Notes: a model not told the origin generated them from the sequence alone. 64,000 nt of DNA from Microbacterium sp. MF43 (GCF_012847295.1 NZ_JABBDY010000003.1:124001-188000), one strand, 5' to 3'. Shown: positions 46,864 through 55,914, counted from the first letter of the stretch. Numbers and translations are program-made.

Positions 46864-49026
46864 ATGTCGTCGTTCACCCTCGAGTCGCGCCTGGATGGCG
46901 CCGTGGGAGGCAAGACGGCGACGGCGCTCGAGCGGGCCTTCGGCATGCGGACGGTGGGCGACCTGCTGTCGCACTATCCCCGTCGCTACGCCAAGCGGGG
47001 CGAGCTGACCCCGATCTCCTCGCTTCCTGTCGGCGAGGCGGTCACGATCGTCGCCGAGGTCAAGCGCGCGGGGGAGCGCCGCATGCAGAATCGTCGCGGC
47101 TCGATCCTCGAGGTGACCATCAGCGACGGGCAGGGGGACCTGTCGCTGACGTTCTTCAATCAGTCGTGGCGGGTCAAGGACCTCCGTCCCGGTCGCCGCG
47201 GCATCTTCGCCGGCAAAGTGGGGGAGTACCGCGGCACCAAGCAGCTGACGCATCCCGACTACGAGCTCTTCGACGACGAGGCGACGGCGCGGCTCACGGC
47301 TGAGGCGTATGCGAACCTGCCGATCCCGATCTACCCCGCCACGAGCACGGTCGCGAGCTGGCAGCTCAAGAAGATCGTCGACCTCGTGCTCGACGGGCTC
47401 GGACCGATCGACGATCCACTGCCCGCAGAGCTGCGCGCTCGCGACGGATTGCTCGAGGCCCGCGCGGCGCTCGACCGTGTGCATCGGCCGGAATTCGCCG
47501 ACCAGATCGAGCCCGCCCGGCAGACGCTGCGGATGCACGAGGCGTTCGTGCTGCAGGCCGCTCTCCTTCAGCAGCGCGCGTTCGTGCGTGCGCTCTCGGC
47601 GACCAAGCGCGCTCCTGGAGAACTGCTCGAGCGCTTCGACGCGAGTCTTCCGTTCGCGCGCACGTCGGATCAGGTCAGCGTAGGGGATGAGATCGAGCGC
47701 GATCTGGTGGCGGATTGGCCGATGAACCGTCTCGTGCAGGGCGAGGTCGGATCCGGCAAGACCCTGGTCGCGCTGCGCGCCATGTTGCAGGTCGCCCAGA
47801 GCGGCGGCCAGTCCGCACTCATCGCGCCCACCGAGGTCCTCGCGGCGCAGCACCTGCGATCCATCGCGCGCATGCTCGGGCCCCGGCTCGCACCCGAGCT
47901 GATGCCGACGCTGCTGACGGGTCAGCTGCCGGCAGCCGAACGGCGCAAGGCCGCACTCCGGGTCGCCTCGGGTCAGGCACGCATCGTCGTCGGCACGCAT
48001 GCGCTGCTGAGCGAGACCACGACGTTCGCCGATCTGGGGCTCGTGGTGGTCGACGAGCAGCACCGCTTCGGCGTCGAGCAGCGCGAGCAGCTGCGCGGGA
48101 AGGGCTCCTCGCCGCACGCACTGGTGCTGACGGCGACGCCCATTCCCCGGACGGTCGCGATGACCGTCTTCGGCGACCTGGACGTGTCGACCATCCGCAC
48201 GATGCCCGCCGGCCGCGCCGGTATCGAGACGTTCGTGGCACCGCTCGCCGAGAAGCCCGCATGGTTCGGCCGGGTGTGGGACCGGATCGCCGAGGAGGTC
48301 GCGCAGCGGCGCCAGGCGTTCGTGGTGTGTGCCGCGATCGACGCCGAGGCGCTCGTGAAGGACGACACCGCCGACGAATCTCCGGGCGACGAGGGCGGTG
48401 AGGCGAACCGCACGCGGTGGGGCGTCGTACAGGTGGCGGACCTGCTCTCGCGGCATCCGTCCTTCTCATCCATCCGCGTGGAGATCCTCCACGGCAAGAT
48501 GCCGTCCGACGACAAGGACGCCGTCATGCAGGCGTTCGCGCGGGGAGACGTCGACGTGCTCGTCGCGACGACGGTCGTCGAGGTCGGCGTCGATGTGCCG
48601 AACGCGTCGACGATGGTGATCCTCGAGGCCGACCGGTTCGGGGTCTCGCAGCTGCACCAGTTGCGCGGCCGCGTCGGCCGCGGCGGCCTGCCCGGACTCT
48701 GCCTGCTCGTGACCGAGGCCGGTGCCGGGTCCCCCGCCCGCGCCCGCGTCGAGGCGGTCGCCTCGACGCTCGACGGCTTCGAGCTCGCGGAGGTCGATCT
48801 CGAGCTTCGCGGCGAGGGCGATGTCCTCGGTGACGCGCAGTCCGGTGCGCGGTCGTCGCTGCGCCTGCTGCGGGTGGTGAAGGACGCCGACATCATCGCC
48901 GAAGCCCGCACGGCAGCCGAGCGGGTGCTCGAGGACGATCCCGCCCTGTTGCGCCACCCCGGCCTTGCCGCGGCGATCGAGCGCCGTGTCGGGATGGCGG
49001 AGCGGGCTGCTCTCGCGAAGAACTGA
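46864..49026 (+). CDS. recG: ATP-dependent DNA helicase RecG
   Basis: Remodels stalled forks and branched recombination intermediates. 720 residues. An N-terminal wedge/OB domain (about 1-230) is followed by helicase motif I GEVGSGKTLVALRAM, DEQH as motif II in VVVDEQHRFGVEQREQL, TATPIPRTVAMTVFGDLD as motif III, and the C-terminal RVGRGGLPGLCLLV with the motif VI arginines, ending in the RecG-type GDVLGDAQSG segment. Slightly longer than E. coli RecG because of a linker near 500 (DESPGDEGGEANR). Confidence 0.95.
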   Translation: MSSFTLESRLDGAVGGKTATALERAFGMRTVGDLLSHYPRRYAKRGELTPISSLPVGEAVTIVAEVKRAGERRMQNRRGSILEVTISDGQGDLSLTFFNQSWRVKDLRPGRRGIFAGKVGEYRGTKQLTHPDYELFDDEATARLTAEAYANLPIPIYPATSTVASWQLKKIVDLVLDGLGPIDDPLPAELRARDGLLEARAALDRVHRPEFADQIEPARQTLRMHEAFVLQAALLQQRAFVRALSATKRAPGELLERFDASLPFARTSDQVSVGDEIERDLVADWPMNRLVQGEVGSGKTLVALRAMLQVAQSGGQSALIAPTEVLAAQHLRSIARMLGPRLAPELMPTLLTGQLPAAERRKAALRVASGQARIVVGTHALLSETTTFADLGLVVVDEQHRFGVEQREQLRGKGSSPHALVLTATPIPRTVAMTVFGDLDVSTIRTMPAGRAGIETFVAPLAEKPAWFGRVWDRIAEEVAQRRQAFVVCAAIDAEALVKDDTADESPGDEGGEANRTRWGVVQVADLLSRHPSFSSIRVEILHGKMPSDDKDAVMQAFARGDVDVLVATTVVEVGVDVPNASTMVILEADRFGVSQLHQLRGRVGRGGLPGLCLLVTEAGAGSPARARVEAVASTLDGFELAEVDLELRGEGDVLGDAQSGARSSLRLLRVVKDADIIAEARTAAERVLEDDPALLRHPGLAAAIERRVGMAERAALAKN

Positions 49027-49065
49027 CCGGCGCGCCACGGGCCCGGGAAGGCAGCGGCCTGCGGA

Positions 49066-49071
49066 TAGGCT
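49066..49071 (+). promoter_or_regulatory. -10 element of leaderless coaD
   Basis: TAGGCT ends 6 nt before ATG 49078. Confidence 0.6.
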
Positions 49072-49077
49072 GAGCGC

Positions 49078-49575
49078 ATGAACAGCCGGATCGCCGTCGT
49101 CCCCGGGTCATTCGACCCGCCGACCCTCGGTCATCTCGACGTCATCCGCCGCGCAGCGACGCTCTACGACCAACTGCACGTGCTCGTGGTCCACAATCCC
49201 GGCAAGGAGGCCATGCTGCCGATCGCACAGCGGCTCACCCTGCTGGAGCAGTCGATCGCCGAGAGCGACATCGACGGCGACGTCGTCGTGGCGTCATGGA
49301 GCGTGGGCCTTCTCGTGGACTACGCGACCGACGTCGGTGCCGGTGTGCTGGTGAAGGGCATCCGCTCGCAGGTCGATGTCGCCTACGAGACCCCGATGGC
49401 GATCGTGAACCGGCATCTCGCGCACGTCGAGACCGTGTTCCTGCTCCCTGATCCTGCGCACGCGCTCGTCTCGAGCTCGCTGGTCCGGCAGGTGGCCGCG
49501 CTCGGCGGTGATGTCTCGCCGTTCGTGCCGCCGGCGGTCGCCCGATTCCTCGACACCGGGGCCGGCTCAGCCTGA
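49078..49575 (+). CDS. coaD: Phosphopantetheine adenylyltransferase
   Basis: Converts 4'-phosphopantetheine and ATP to dephospho-CoA. 165 residues of the nucleotidyltransferase fold: [21 protein letters not shown] with the (T/H)xGH motif near residue 17, and the C-terminal [22 protein letters not shown] (the ISSTxxR-like motif). Start set by the leaderless -10. The following block DUF177-rpmF-rnc-mutM is the standard actinobacterial order. Confidence 0.95.
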   Translation: MNSRIAVVPGSFDPPTLGHLDVIRRAATLYDQLHVLVVHNPGKEAMLPIAQRLTLLEQSIAESDIDGDVVVASWSVGLLVDYATDVGAGVLVKGIRSQVDVAYETPMAIVNRHLAHVETVFLLPDPAHALVSSSLVRQVAALGGDVSPFVPPAVARFLDTGAGSA

Positions 49576-49633
49576 GTCGGCGCACCGCCGCGTTCGGGCC
49601 TTGTCCAGGAGGCCGCGACTACGATGGTCTCTC

Positions 49634-50203
49634 GTGGTCAGACAGCATGTGACGGGTCCGTTCGCGATCCGCGTCCGCGACATCGTGCACCGTCCGGGCG
49701 AGATGCGCGAGTTCGAACGGGATGTGCAGGCGCCCGAGAAGTGGGGCGAGGGACTGGTGTCGGTGGACGCCGGTGAGCCCATCGACCTCGACGTCCGCGT
49801 GGAGTCGGTGCACGAGGGCATTCTCGTGTCGGGGAGCGCAGACACCGAGTACACCGGTGTCTGCGGACGATGCCTCACAGACATCGCCCGGGACGTCCGA
49901 GTCGAGTTTCAGGAGCTTTTCGCGTATCCTGGTGACGAAGCAACTGACTTCGAGGTTCAAGACGACCACGTGGATCTTGAAACTCTGGTCAGGGATGCGA
50001 TTGTCCTATCGCTTCCGTTTCAGCCGGTGTGTCAGCCGGATTGCCCCGGCCTCGATCCGGCCACGGGTGAGCGACTGACCGCGAGCACCGGCACAGAGCA
50101 GCACGAGCCCCTCGATCCTCGATGGGCCGCGCTCCAGGGATACACCACAGACCACGACGACGAAGCACCGCGCCCAGGCGTCGAGAACACAGAAGAGAGC
50201 TAG
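49634..50203 (+). CDS. DUF177 (YceD-like) protein
   Basis: 189 residues. Cysteine pairs CGRCL (about residue 78) and CQPDCPGL (about 137) suggest a zinc site. The protein precedes rpmF almost universally and is linked to rRNA/ribosome assembly and fatty-acid gene clusters in other bacteria. GTG 49634 is 8 nt after TACGAT (49620-49625); the longer frame from 49508 overlaps coaD. The acidic C-terminus ends 2 bp before rpmF, so the two are cotranslated. Confidence 0.88.
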   Translation: MVRQHVTGPFAIRVRDIVHRPGEMREFERDVQAPEKWGEGLVSVDAGEPIDLDVRVESVHEGILVSGSADTEYTGVCGRCLTDIARDVRVEFQELFAYPGDEATDFEVQDDHVDLETLVRDAIVLSLPFQPVCQPDCPGLDPATGERLTASTGTEQHEPLDPRWAALQGYTTDHDDEAPRPGVENTEES

Positions 50204-50205
50204 CT

Positions 50206-50415
50206 ATGGCAGGCAACCCCCCGAAGCGGAAGGTCTCCCGTTCCAACACGCGCTCGCGTCGCGCGCAGTGGAAGGCCGAGGCCCCCACGCTGGTCAAGAC
50301 GGTCGAGAACGGCAAGGTCGTCTACAGCCGTCCCCACCAGGCGAAGGTCGTCACCGACTCGCAGGGCACGGAGCTGTTCCTCGAGTACAAGGGCCGCAAG
50401 GTCGCCGACGTCTGA
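50206..50415 (+). CDS. rpmF: 50S ribosomal protein L32
   Basis: 69 residues. The Lys/Arg-rich N-terminus [19 protein letters not shown] is typical. This is the form without the CxxC zinc pair, as expected from the absence of cysteines. ATG 50206 follows the SD GAAGAGAG. It lies between DUF177 and rnc. Confidence 0.95.
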   Translation: MAGNPPKRKVSRSNTRSRRAQWKAEAPTLVKTVENGKVVYSRPHQAKVVTDSQGTELFLEYKGRKVADV

Positions 50416-50431
50416 TCGCCCTGACGGCGAC

Positions 50432-51133
50432 GTGACCGACGTCATCTCTGAGCGCCTCGCGCTCACTCAACTCAGCCAGAAGCTCGGGGTCGAGATCGAC
50501 CCCGAGCTTCTGTCGCTTGCGCTCACACATCGCTCCTGGGCGTACGAGCACGGGCAGGTGCCGCACAACGAGCGCCTCGAGTTCCTCGGCGATTCCGTTC
50601 TCGGGCAGGCTGTGACGGTGCGCCTGTTCACCGCGCATCCCGAACTCGAGGAGGGCGCCCTCGCCAAGCGGCGGGCGAGCGTCGTCTCGACGATCGCGCT
50701 GGCTGAGATCGCCCGCGGCATCGGATTGGGCGAGCACCTGCGGCTCGGACGCGGTGAGGACCTCACCGGGGGGCGAGACAAGGACTCGATCCTCGCCGAC
50801 ACCATGGAGGCGGTCATCGGAGCCACCTACCTGTCGGCGGGACCGGATGCCGCCACCGCCCTGGTCCTGAGCCTTGTGGAGCCCCTCCTGGCGGACCCGG
50901 AGCGGTACGGCGCCGCCATGGATCCCAAGACCAGCCTGCAGGAGCTGGCCGCGCGTTCCGGACTCCAGCCTCCGGCCTACTCCGTGTCGTCCACGGGCCC
51001 CGATCACGACCGACAGTTCACGGCGACGGTGGTCGTCGGCGACGTCTCGGCCCAGGGCGCGGGATCGAGCAAGAAGACGGCCGAGATGGCAGCCGCGCTC
51101 CGCGCGTGGCAGGAGCTCAGCGGGCGTGCCTGA
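50432..51133 (+). CDS. rnc: Ribonuclease III
   Basis: Cleaves double-stranded RNA in rRNA processing. 233 residues: the signature NERLEFLGDSVL near residue 43 with catalytic Glu/Asp, a second acidic site at DTMEAVIGATYL, and a C-terminal dsRNA-binding domain (DPKTSLQELAAR through SSKKTAEMAAALRAW). GTG 50432 lies 16 bp after rpmF. The stop overlaps mutM by 8 bp. Confidence 0.95.
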   Translation: MTDVISERLALTQLSQKLGVEIDPELLSLALTHRSWAYEHGQVPHNERLEFLGDSVLGQAVTVRLFTAHPELEEGALAKRRASVVSTIALAEIARGIGLGEHLRLGRGEDLTGGRDKDSILADTMEAVIGATYLSAGPDAATALVLSLVEPLLADPERYGAAMDPKTSLQELAARSGLQPPAYSVSSTGPDHDRQFTATVVVGDVSAQGAGSSKKTAEMAAALRAWQELSGRA

Positions 51134-52043
51134 ACTCCCCGAGGTCGAGGTCGTCCGATCCGGCCTCGCTCCCGCGGTGACGGGCGCGACCGTCCTCGGT
51201 GTCTCGGTGAGCGATGAACGGTCGCTGACGCGCCATCCGGGTGACGGCGCGCATTTCGAAGCGGCGCTCACGGGCAGGGTGATCCTCGGCGCCGCGCGTC
51301 GAGGCAAGTTCCTGTGGCTGCCGCTGCAGAGTCCGCATCCGGATGCCTCGCCCGCCGATGCCGTCGTCGGGCACCTCGGTATGAGCGGTCAACTCCTCCT
51401 CCGGTCACCCGGCTCCGCACCCGAGCGCCACGAGCGCGTGCGATTCGACCTCGTCCACCCTCGTCACGGCGAGGTGTCGGTGGTCTTCGCCGACCAGCGC
51501 ACTTTCGGCTCCCTCGCCATCGACGAGCTCGTGCCGACACCGGACGGCGCACCCGGCGGGTACGGGAGTGCCGAGGCATCCGTCCCCCAGCAGGTCTCGC
51601 ACATCGCACGTGACCCGCTCGATCCGGCGTTCGACCCGAGGCGGTTCCGAGCCGCGCTCGCGACGAAGGCCTCGGCGATCAAACGCGTGCTGCTCGATCA
51701 GACCATCGTGAGCGGAGTGGGCAACATCTATGCCGACGAGTCCCTGTGGGCAGCCCGCATCCATCCCGACACACTCGCACGAGACCTGCCGACCCGAGCC
51801 GTGAACCGGCTGCTGGGCGACGTGCGGAGCGTGCTCGAGAAGGCCCTCGCCGAGGGCGGCACGAGCTTCGACGCACAATACGTGAACGTGAACGGGCAGG
51901 CGGGGTACTTCGCACACTCGCTGAACGCGTACGGCCGCACCGGCGAGCCGTGCCCGCGGTGCGGCCGACCGATCGTGCGCGTCTCGTTCACCAACAGGTC
52001 GAGCCACTATTGTCCTCACTGTCAGCGGGTGCCGCGGGTCTGA
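51126..52043 (+). CDS. mutM: Formamidopyrimidine-DNA glycosylase
   Basis: Removes oxidised purines such as 8-oxoguanine and cleaves the abasic site. 305 residues. N-terminal PELPEVEVVRSGL gives the catalytic proline and glutamate (P2, E3 after Met removal), the H2TH region is DQTIVSGVGNIYADESLWAARIHP, and the C-terminal zinc finger CPRCGRPI through HYCPHCQR is intact. GTG 51126 overlaps rnc by 8 bp and leaves the essential proline at position 2. Confidence 0.95.
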   Translation: MPELPEVEVVRSGLAPAVTGATVLGVSVSDERSLTRHPGDGAHFEAALTGRVILGAARRGKFLWLPLQSPHPDASPADAVVGHLGMSGQLLLRSPGSAPERHERVRFDLVHPRHGEVSVVFADQRTFGSLAIDELVPTPDGAPGGYGSAEASVPQQVSHIARDPLDPAFDPRRFRAALATKASAIKRVLLDQTIVSGVGNIYADESLWAARIHPDTLARDLPTRAVNRLLGDVRSVLEKALAEGGTSFDAQYVNVNGQAGYFAHSLNAYGRTGEPCPRCGRPIVRVSFTNRSSHYCPHCQRVPRV

Positions 52044-52113
52044 GCCCGGGTCGCGGGCCGAACGGCGGTAACGTCGTAGCCCTGGCAACCACCCGCGCCC
52101 GGAGAGGTGACTC

Positions 52114-52884
52114 GTGAGCGAACTGCGTTTCGGCGGCTTCGTCGGTCGTTCGGTGCTCTCCGACGACATCTACGTCGTCATCCGCGATCTCATCCTCGAC
52201 CACGATCTGCCCCCCGGGGCTCGGGTCAACATCGATGCGCTCTCGGCGCGTCTCGATGTGTCGCCGACTCCCGTTCGCGAGGCGCTCGCGCGACTCGAGT
52301 CCGACGGACTGGTGGTCAAGCGCCCCTTGCGCGGATACTCGACGACACCCCTGCTCACTCCTCGTGAATTCGAGGAGCTCACGCAGTTCCGCATCCTCTT
52401 GGAGCAGTTCACCGCTGAGCACGCAGCCGTGTCGGTCGGCGCTGCCGCAGCGGACGACCTCCGATCCGAGCTCGCGCGGGGCGCCTCAGCGGCGGGCCCG
52501 GTCGAGGCCGACGTCCTCCGTGCGCTGATCGAGCACGACCTGAGGTTCCACGGAAGGATCGCGGAGTTGGGCGGGAACTCCCTGGTCGCGCAATCGTTCG
52601 AGCGCATGCACTTCCACCTGCACTTCCTGCGGCTGTACCTCGCGTCGCTCTCAGCGGTGGACGAACCCCGTGCCGCTGCGCGCCTGGAGCCGGCGCTCGC
52701 TCGCTTCGACCAGGCGGGAGCTGCGGCCCGCACGATCGCCGATCACACTGCCATCGCCGACGCGATCATCGCGGGCGACGGCTCTCTGGCAGCGGCCCGT
52801 ATGCGCGACCACATCGAGGGCGGACTTCACCGCTTCCTTCCGATCGTCGAGGCGCTCGAGCAGATCGCGCCGTCGGATCGGTGA
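52114..52884 (+). CDS. GntR-family (FadR/FCD) transcriptional regulator
   Basis: 256 residues. A winged helix (VLSDDIYVVIRDLILDHDLPPGARV, then LSARLDVSPTPVREALARLESDGLV) is followed by an all-helical FCD effector domain with candidate metal histidines (EHDLRFHGRIAEL, HFHLHFLRL). GTG 52114 has the SD GGAGAGGTG. It is convergent with the GNAT group and separated from it by a perfect terminator, so a regulatory link is possible but not shown. Confidence 0.88.
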   Translation: MSELRFGGFVGRSVLSDDIYVVIRDLILDHDLPPGARVNIDALSARLDVSPTPVREALARLESDGLVVKRPLRGYSTTPLLTPREFEELTQFRILLEQFTAEHAAVSVGAAAADDLRSELARGASAAGPVEADVLRALIEHDLRFHGRIAELGGNSLVAQSFERMHFHLHFLRLYLASLSAVDEPRAAARLEPALARFDQAGAAARTIADHTAIADAIIAGDGSLAAARMRDHIEGGLHRFLPIVEALEQIAPSDR

Positions 52885-52885
52885 C

Positions 52886-52920
52886 TGCCTGTCGGAAGCG
52901 CCGACCGCTTCCGACAGGCA
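52886..52920. terminator. Bidirectional terminator between gntR and the GNAT operon
   Basis: A perfect 15-bp stem (52886-52900 with 52906-52920, loop CCGAC). No T tract on either strand. Confidence 0.75.
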
Positions 52921-52927
52921 AGCGCCG

Positions 52928-54025
52928 TCAGTCCAGAACCTTCTTCCACGCGCCGGCGTAGCTCACCGGCACGAAGCCGATGGCCTCATTGATGTCGAGC
53001 ATGTGCCGGTTCTCCTCTGCGTTGAACGTGGACACGCGCGGCGATTCGGGCACGAGCTCCCGCCAGCGGAGCAGGTTCGCGCACTTCACGATCGTCCCGA
53101 GCCGACGACCGCGGTGCTCCTTCAGGACGAGGGTTCCGTACTGCTGGGTGGCGAGACCGTGGTCATCCGAGATGACCAGTTCGTTGTACGCCGCAAGGGT
53201 CCCCGTGGGCACGTGCTCGACCGCCGCCACCGAAACCGTGAGGCCCTGCGCCGCCTGCCGGGCGTCGCGACGCTCGACCCGCGCGACATCCCAGATCTGC
53301 TCCTCGATCACGAGGCCTCCTGCCGGCGCGTCCGTCGACATTCGCGCGAGCACGCGGGCGAAGCCCGCCTTGTACTCGTCCGGCGTCGGCGCCGTCCACT
53401 CCACGAGCCGGTAGTCGGGGCCGGCCACCTCGATCGCCTCGGCCAGCATGCGCTCGACCAGGCGGAAGTCACCGCGCAGGTCGAAGGCGCTGTTGCGCTC
53501 GACCTGCTCCAGGGTGAAGCCTCTGCTGAGGTGGAAGACGGTCTGACGGTCGTCCGCGGGAATGCTGCCCCACCCCGTCGACGGCTCGAGGCGCCGGCCG
53601 GACTGCTCCGGCCGGTGGAGAGTCCACGTCTGGATGGTGTGGAGCCCCCGCTCGCGCGCGACCCGCTCGACCTCGGCGAGGAGCGCCTGCTCGGCGCCCT
53701 CGCCCCAGCGCTCGGGATCGGTCATGAGGTCGAATTCGAGCGTGGTGGTGTCGTCCTGCTTCGCGATCATCATCTTGACGGCTCCCAGTGGCACGCCGTC
53801 ACGCTCGGCGAGGAAGGCCAGCTGCGTCCAGTCCGACTGGTCCTGGAAGAAGCCGAGCATCTCCTCCGGCTCCTCGTGAAGGTAGTCGTGCCCGGCGTCC
53901 GCGAGGCATACGGCATTCGCGAGTCGGACGAGCTCGAGGAACGGCCCGGCATCCGGGGCGTCCACCGAAGCCGGGACGTCGATGGCACGCACCACCAGAG
54001 TGGCGTTCTGTGCGAGGTCGGTCAT
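52928..54025 (-). CDS. Double-domain GNAT N-acyltransferase, distal copy
   Basis: 365 residues. Two GNAT-like halves: about 10-165 (FLAERDGVPLGAVKMMI, PERWGEGAEQALLAEVERVA) and about 195-365 (GTLVLKEHRGRRLGTIVKCANL is the acyl-CoA pyrophosphate loop; FNAEENRHMLDINEAIGFVPV closes the fold). The N-terminal half has a degraded CoA loop, so the C-terminal domain is probably the active one. It is a paralogue of the next gene, sharing the ERNSAFDL linker, and overlaps it by TCATGA. Substrate unknown; the small peptide upstream in the group is a candidate. Confidence 0.82.
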   Translation of the reverse strand: MTDLAQNATLVVRAIDVPASVDAPDAGPFLELVRLANAVCLADAGHDYLHEEPEEMLGFFQDQSDWTQLAFLAERDGVPLGAVKMMIAKQDDTTTLEFDLMTDPERWGEGAEQALLAEVERVARERGLHTIQTWTLHRPEQSGRRLEPSTGWGSIPADDRQTVFHLSRGFTLEQVERNSAFDLRGDFRLVERMLAEAIEVAGPDYRLVEWTAPTPDEYKAGFARVLARMSTDAPAGGLVIEEQIWDVARVERRDARQAAQGLTVSVAAVEHVPTGTLAAYNELVISDDHGLATQQYGTLVLKEHRGRRLGTIVKCANLLRWRELVPESPRVSTFNAEENRHMLDINEAIGFVPVSYAGAWKKVLD

Positions 54026-55107
54026 GACAGCACCTTCTTCCATGCGCCTTCGTAGGCGATCGGCACGAAGCCGATGGCCTCGTTGATGTCCAGCATCGGA
54101 CGGTTCTCCTCCGCGTTGTATGTCATCACGCGCGGCGACTCGGGCGCGAGCTCGCGCCACGAGATCAGTCCCGCGCACTTGACGAGCGTGCCCAGCTTGT
54201 GACCGCGGTGATCCTTAAGCACCAGCGTGTCCTCCTGATGACTCGCCTGCGTTCGGTCCTTCCCGATCACGAGCTCGTTGAACGCGCACAGCTCACCGGT
54301 CTTGATGTGCTGGGCAGCCGTTACCTGGAGGGTGCGGCCCGACGAGGTGTATCGCGCGTCGTGCTCGGCGATCCGCGCGGCATCCCACTTCTCCTCGTCG
54401 AACTCCAGACCGGCGGCGGGGGCATCCGTCGCCATGCGCGACTTCATCCACGCATAGCCGTCCACGAACTCCGGGGGAGTGGGAGCGAACCACTGCACGA
54501 CCCGGTAGTCGGTCGAGGCTGCCTTCGCTTCGGAGAGGAGTCGTTCGACCGTCTCGAACGGGGCGGTGAGGTCGAACGCGCTGTTGCGCTCGACCTGCTC
54601 GAGCGTGTAGCCGTGCCGCCGGTAGAAGCGCGCCGCGTGGTCCTCCGGGATCGTCCCGAAGCCCGTGGGCGGGGCGAGCGTGGGGCCGGGCGCGGCCGGA
54701 TGCTCTGCCCAGGACTGCAGCACGGAGCGTCCGTTCTCGCGCGCGGTGCGCTCGATGAGCTCGTACGCTGCCGATCCGATGCCGCGACCCCAGTGCTCCT
54801 GGAGCAGTTCGATGAGCCAGAAGGCGACCTTCGAGTCCTTCTCGAGCGGAAGGTCGGTACCGGCGCGGCCGATGATGCGGCCGTCGTCGACGATCAGCCA
54901 CATCAGCCGGCGCTCATACTCCGTGGGGGCGAAGTACGCGAGGAGCTCGTCGGCGGGAATGGCGTGGTCGTCGTGACCAGAGATCTGGCGGTAGACGAGG
55001 TTGCGAACGCGCACCATCTCGACGAAGTCGCCGGCGTTAGGGGCGTCGATCGCGTCCGGGATCTGCAGTGGGCGGAACTCGATGTCGGTGAGAGTGTCCA
55101 TGGTCAT
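54022..55107 (-). CDS. Double-domain GNAT N-acyltransferase, proximal copy
   Basis: 361 residues, paralogous to the distal copy along the whole length. Here both CoA loops look intact: LLQEHWGRGIGSAAYELIERTA in the N-terminal domain and LVLKDHRGHKLGTLVKCAGL in the C-terminal one. The ending YNAEENRPMLDINEAIGFVPIAYEGAWKKVL is nearly the same as in the partner. I use ATG 55107 (MTMDTLTDIEF); ATG 55101 is an alternative. A 12-bp dyad lies upstream, so readthrough from the small genes or an internal promoter is needed. The open frame to 55512 is a shadow. Confidence 0.82.
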   Translation of the reverse strand: MTMDTLTDIEFRPLQIPDAIDAPNAGDFVEMVRVRNLVYRQISGHDDHAIPADELLAYFAPTEYERRLMWLIVDDGRIIGRAGTDLPLEKDSKVAFWLIELLQEHWGRGIGSAAYELIERTARENGRSVLQSWAEHPAAPGPTLAPPTGFGTIPEDHAARFYRRHGYTLEQVERNSAFDLTAPFETVERLLSEAKAASTDYRVVQWFAPTPPEFVDGYAWMKSRMATDAPAAGLEFDEEKWDAARIAEHDARYTSSGRTLQVTAAQHIKTGELCAFNELVIGKDRTQASHQEDTLVLKDHRGHKLGTLVKCAGLISWRELAPESPRVMTYNAEENRPMLDINEAIGFVPIAYEGAWKKVLS

Positions 55108-55143
55108 TACGTCTTTCGGTCTGTGGATTCGAGGTTCGGGGGA

Positions 55144-55179
55144 GGGGTCCGTCGCGCGAATGGTCGGGCGACGGACCCC
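55144..55179. terminator. Hairpin between the 85-residue gene and the GNAT pair
   Basis: GGGGTCCGTCGC (55144-55155) pairs perfectly with GCGACGGACCCC (55168-55179), loop 12 nt. It may attenuate rather than end the minus-strand transcript, leaving the GNAT genes less expressed than the small genes. Confidence 0.6.
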
Positions 55180-55187
55180 GGGGGCCG

Positions 55188-55445
55188 TCACGGCCGCGGT
55201 GCGAGGAGCGCCTCGCGGAGGTAGCCGTGCTCGCGGGCCGTCGTGGCCTCGTGAGAGCGGCGCGCGCGAGCATGGCGCTCGCGATCGTCGGCGAGCCGCG
55301 GAGAGCGCGTTCCCCAGATCAGCAGGCGCAGCCCGATGTGCAGGGCGACGCGATCCAGGAGCGGGGTACGGGTGTCGCGGCTCGGGAGCCGCAGCGTATC
55401 GGGTACGCCCGAGGGGCGCTGCGGCGCGAGAAGGATGGTGTTCAT
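55188..55445 (-). CDS. 85-residue basic protein of the GNAT group
   Basis: Starts MNTILLAPQRPSG. The middle (LLDRVALHIGLRLLIWG) is amphipathic or weakly hydrophobic, and the C-terminal half is Arg/Ala/Glu-rich and helical (ADDRERHARARRSHEA). It has an SD-like GGAAGAG 8 nt before ATG 55445. I believe similar short proteins occur across Microbacteriaceae (memory, unverified). Function unknown. Placed between the 38-residue peptide and the acyltransferases. Confidence 0.6.
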   Translation of the reverse strand: MNTILLAPQRPSGVPDTLRLPSRDTRTPLLDRVALHIGLRLLIWGTRSPRLADDRERHARARRSHEATTAREHGYLREALLAPRP

Positions 55446-55620
55446 GATGGTTCTCTTCCGATGGGAGGGAGGTGGATGCCCGGAACCACGCGCGGTCGGG
55501 CGGGGATGTCATGCCGCAGCACGACGGGGCGGATGGCAGGATCGTGCGCTCAGCACCCGAATATCGGGGCGGCGCAGGAGGGTCGTGCCCGGAAGCGGGC
55601 AGAGTCCTCCCCTGCGGGGG

Positions 55621-55737
55621 TCAGCCGGCGGTGTGGAATCCGCTGTTCTGGAACGCGCCGAAGGAGACAGTCCCGAGCGCGAAGACACGAGCCGCAACGC
55701 CGGTGGCGGCGACTCCAGTTGTGTTCATGTGCATCAT
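55621..55737 (-). CDS. 38-residue small peptide gene with strong expression signals
   Basis: Begins MMHMNTTGVAATG, has a hydrophobic centre (GVAARVFALGTVSFGAF) and ends QNSGFHTAG. It is too short for routine ORF calls, but the signals are the best in the window: promoter TTGACG - 18 bp - TAGTGT and a perfect SD AAAGGAGGT (55744-55752, minus strand) 6 nt before the first ATG. Two more in-frame ATGs follow (55734, 55728). It contains no Cys or Lys. It could be a ribosomally made precursor peptide, a secreted signal or a small membrane peptide; nothing decides between them. Confidence 0.6.
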   Translation of the reverse strand: MMHMNTTGVAATGVAARVFALGTVSFGAFQNSGFHTAG

Positions 55738-55776
55738 CTCGGGACCTCCTTTCTCGACTTCAAGACGCGGAGAGTG

Positions 55777-55806
55777 ACACTAGCGCGGTCGCACAGGTCA
55801 CGTCAA
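55777..55806 (-). promoter_or_regulatory. Strong promoter of the small-peptide operon
   Basis: Minus strand: -35 TTGACG (55801-55806), 18-bp spacer, -10 TAGTGT (55777-55782). The leader is about 33 nt and contains the perfect SD. Confidence 0.75.
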
Positions 55807-55908
55807 GCGTTCTCGCAGATTCGATGGATCACGGGCGTGTCGAGTTCGCTGCGCCACGGTGCTGAATCTGTTCGGCGGGTGCTCTCAGGTGCGCGACGGG
55901 GCCTCCGG

Positions 55909-55914
55909 TAGCCT
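55909..55914 (+). promoter_or_regulatory. -10 element ahead of smc
   Basis: TAGCCT, about 62 nt before the smc ATG. Same hexamer type as the leaderless genes, but smc has a leader and an SD. Confidence 0.4.

Noticed and set aside
54022-55512. 496-codon extension of the proximal GNAT gene
   Set aside because: The extra 135 residues are Arg/Pro/Ala-rich and cross a 12-bp dyad and the 85-residue gene in another frame; MTMDTLTDIEF is the natural start.
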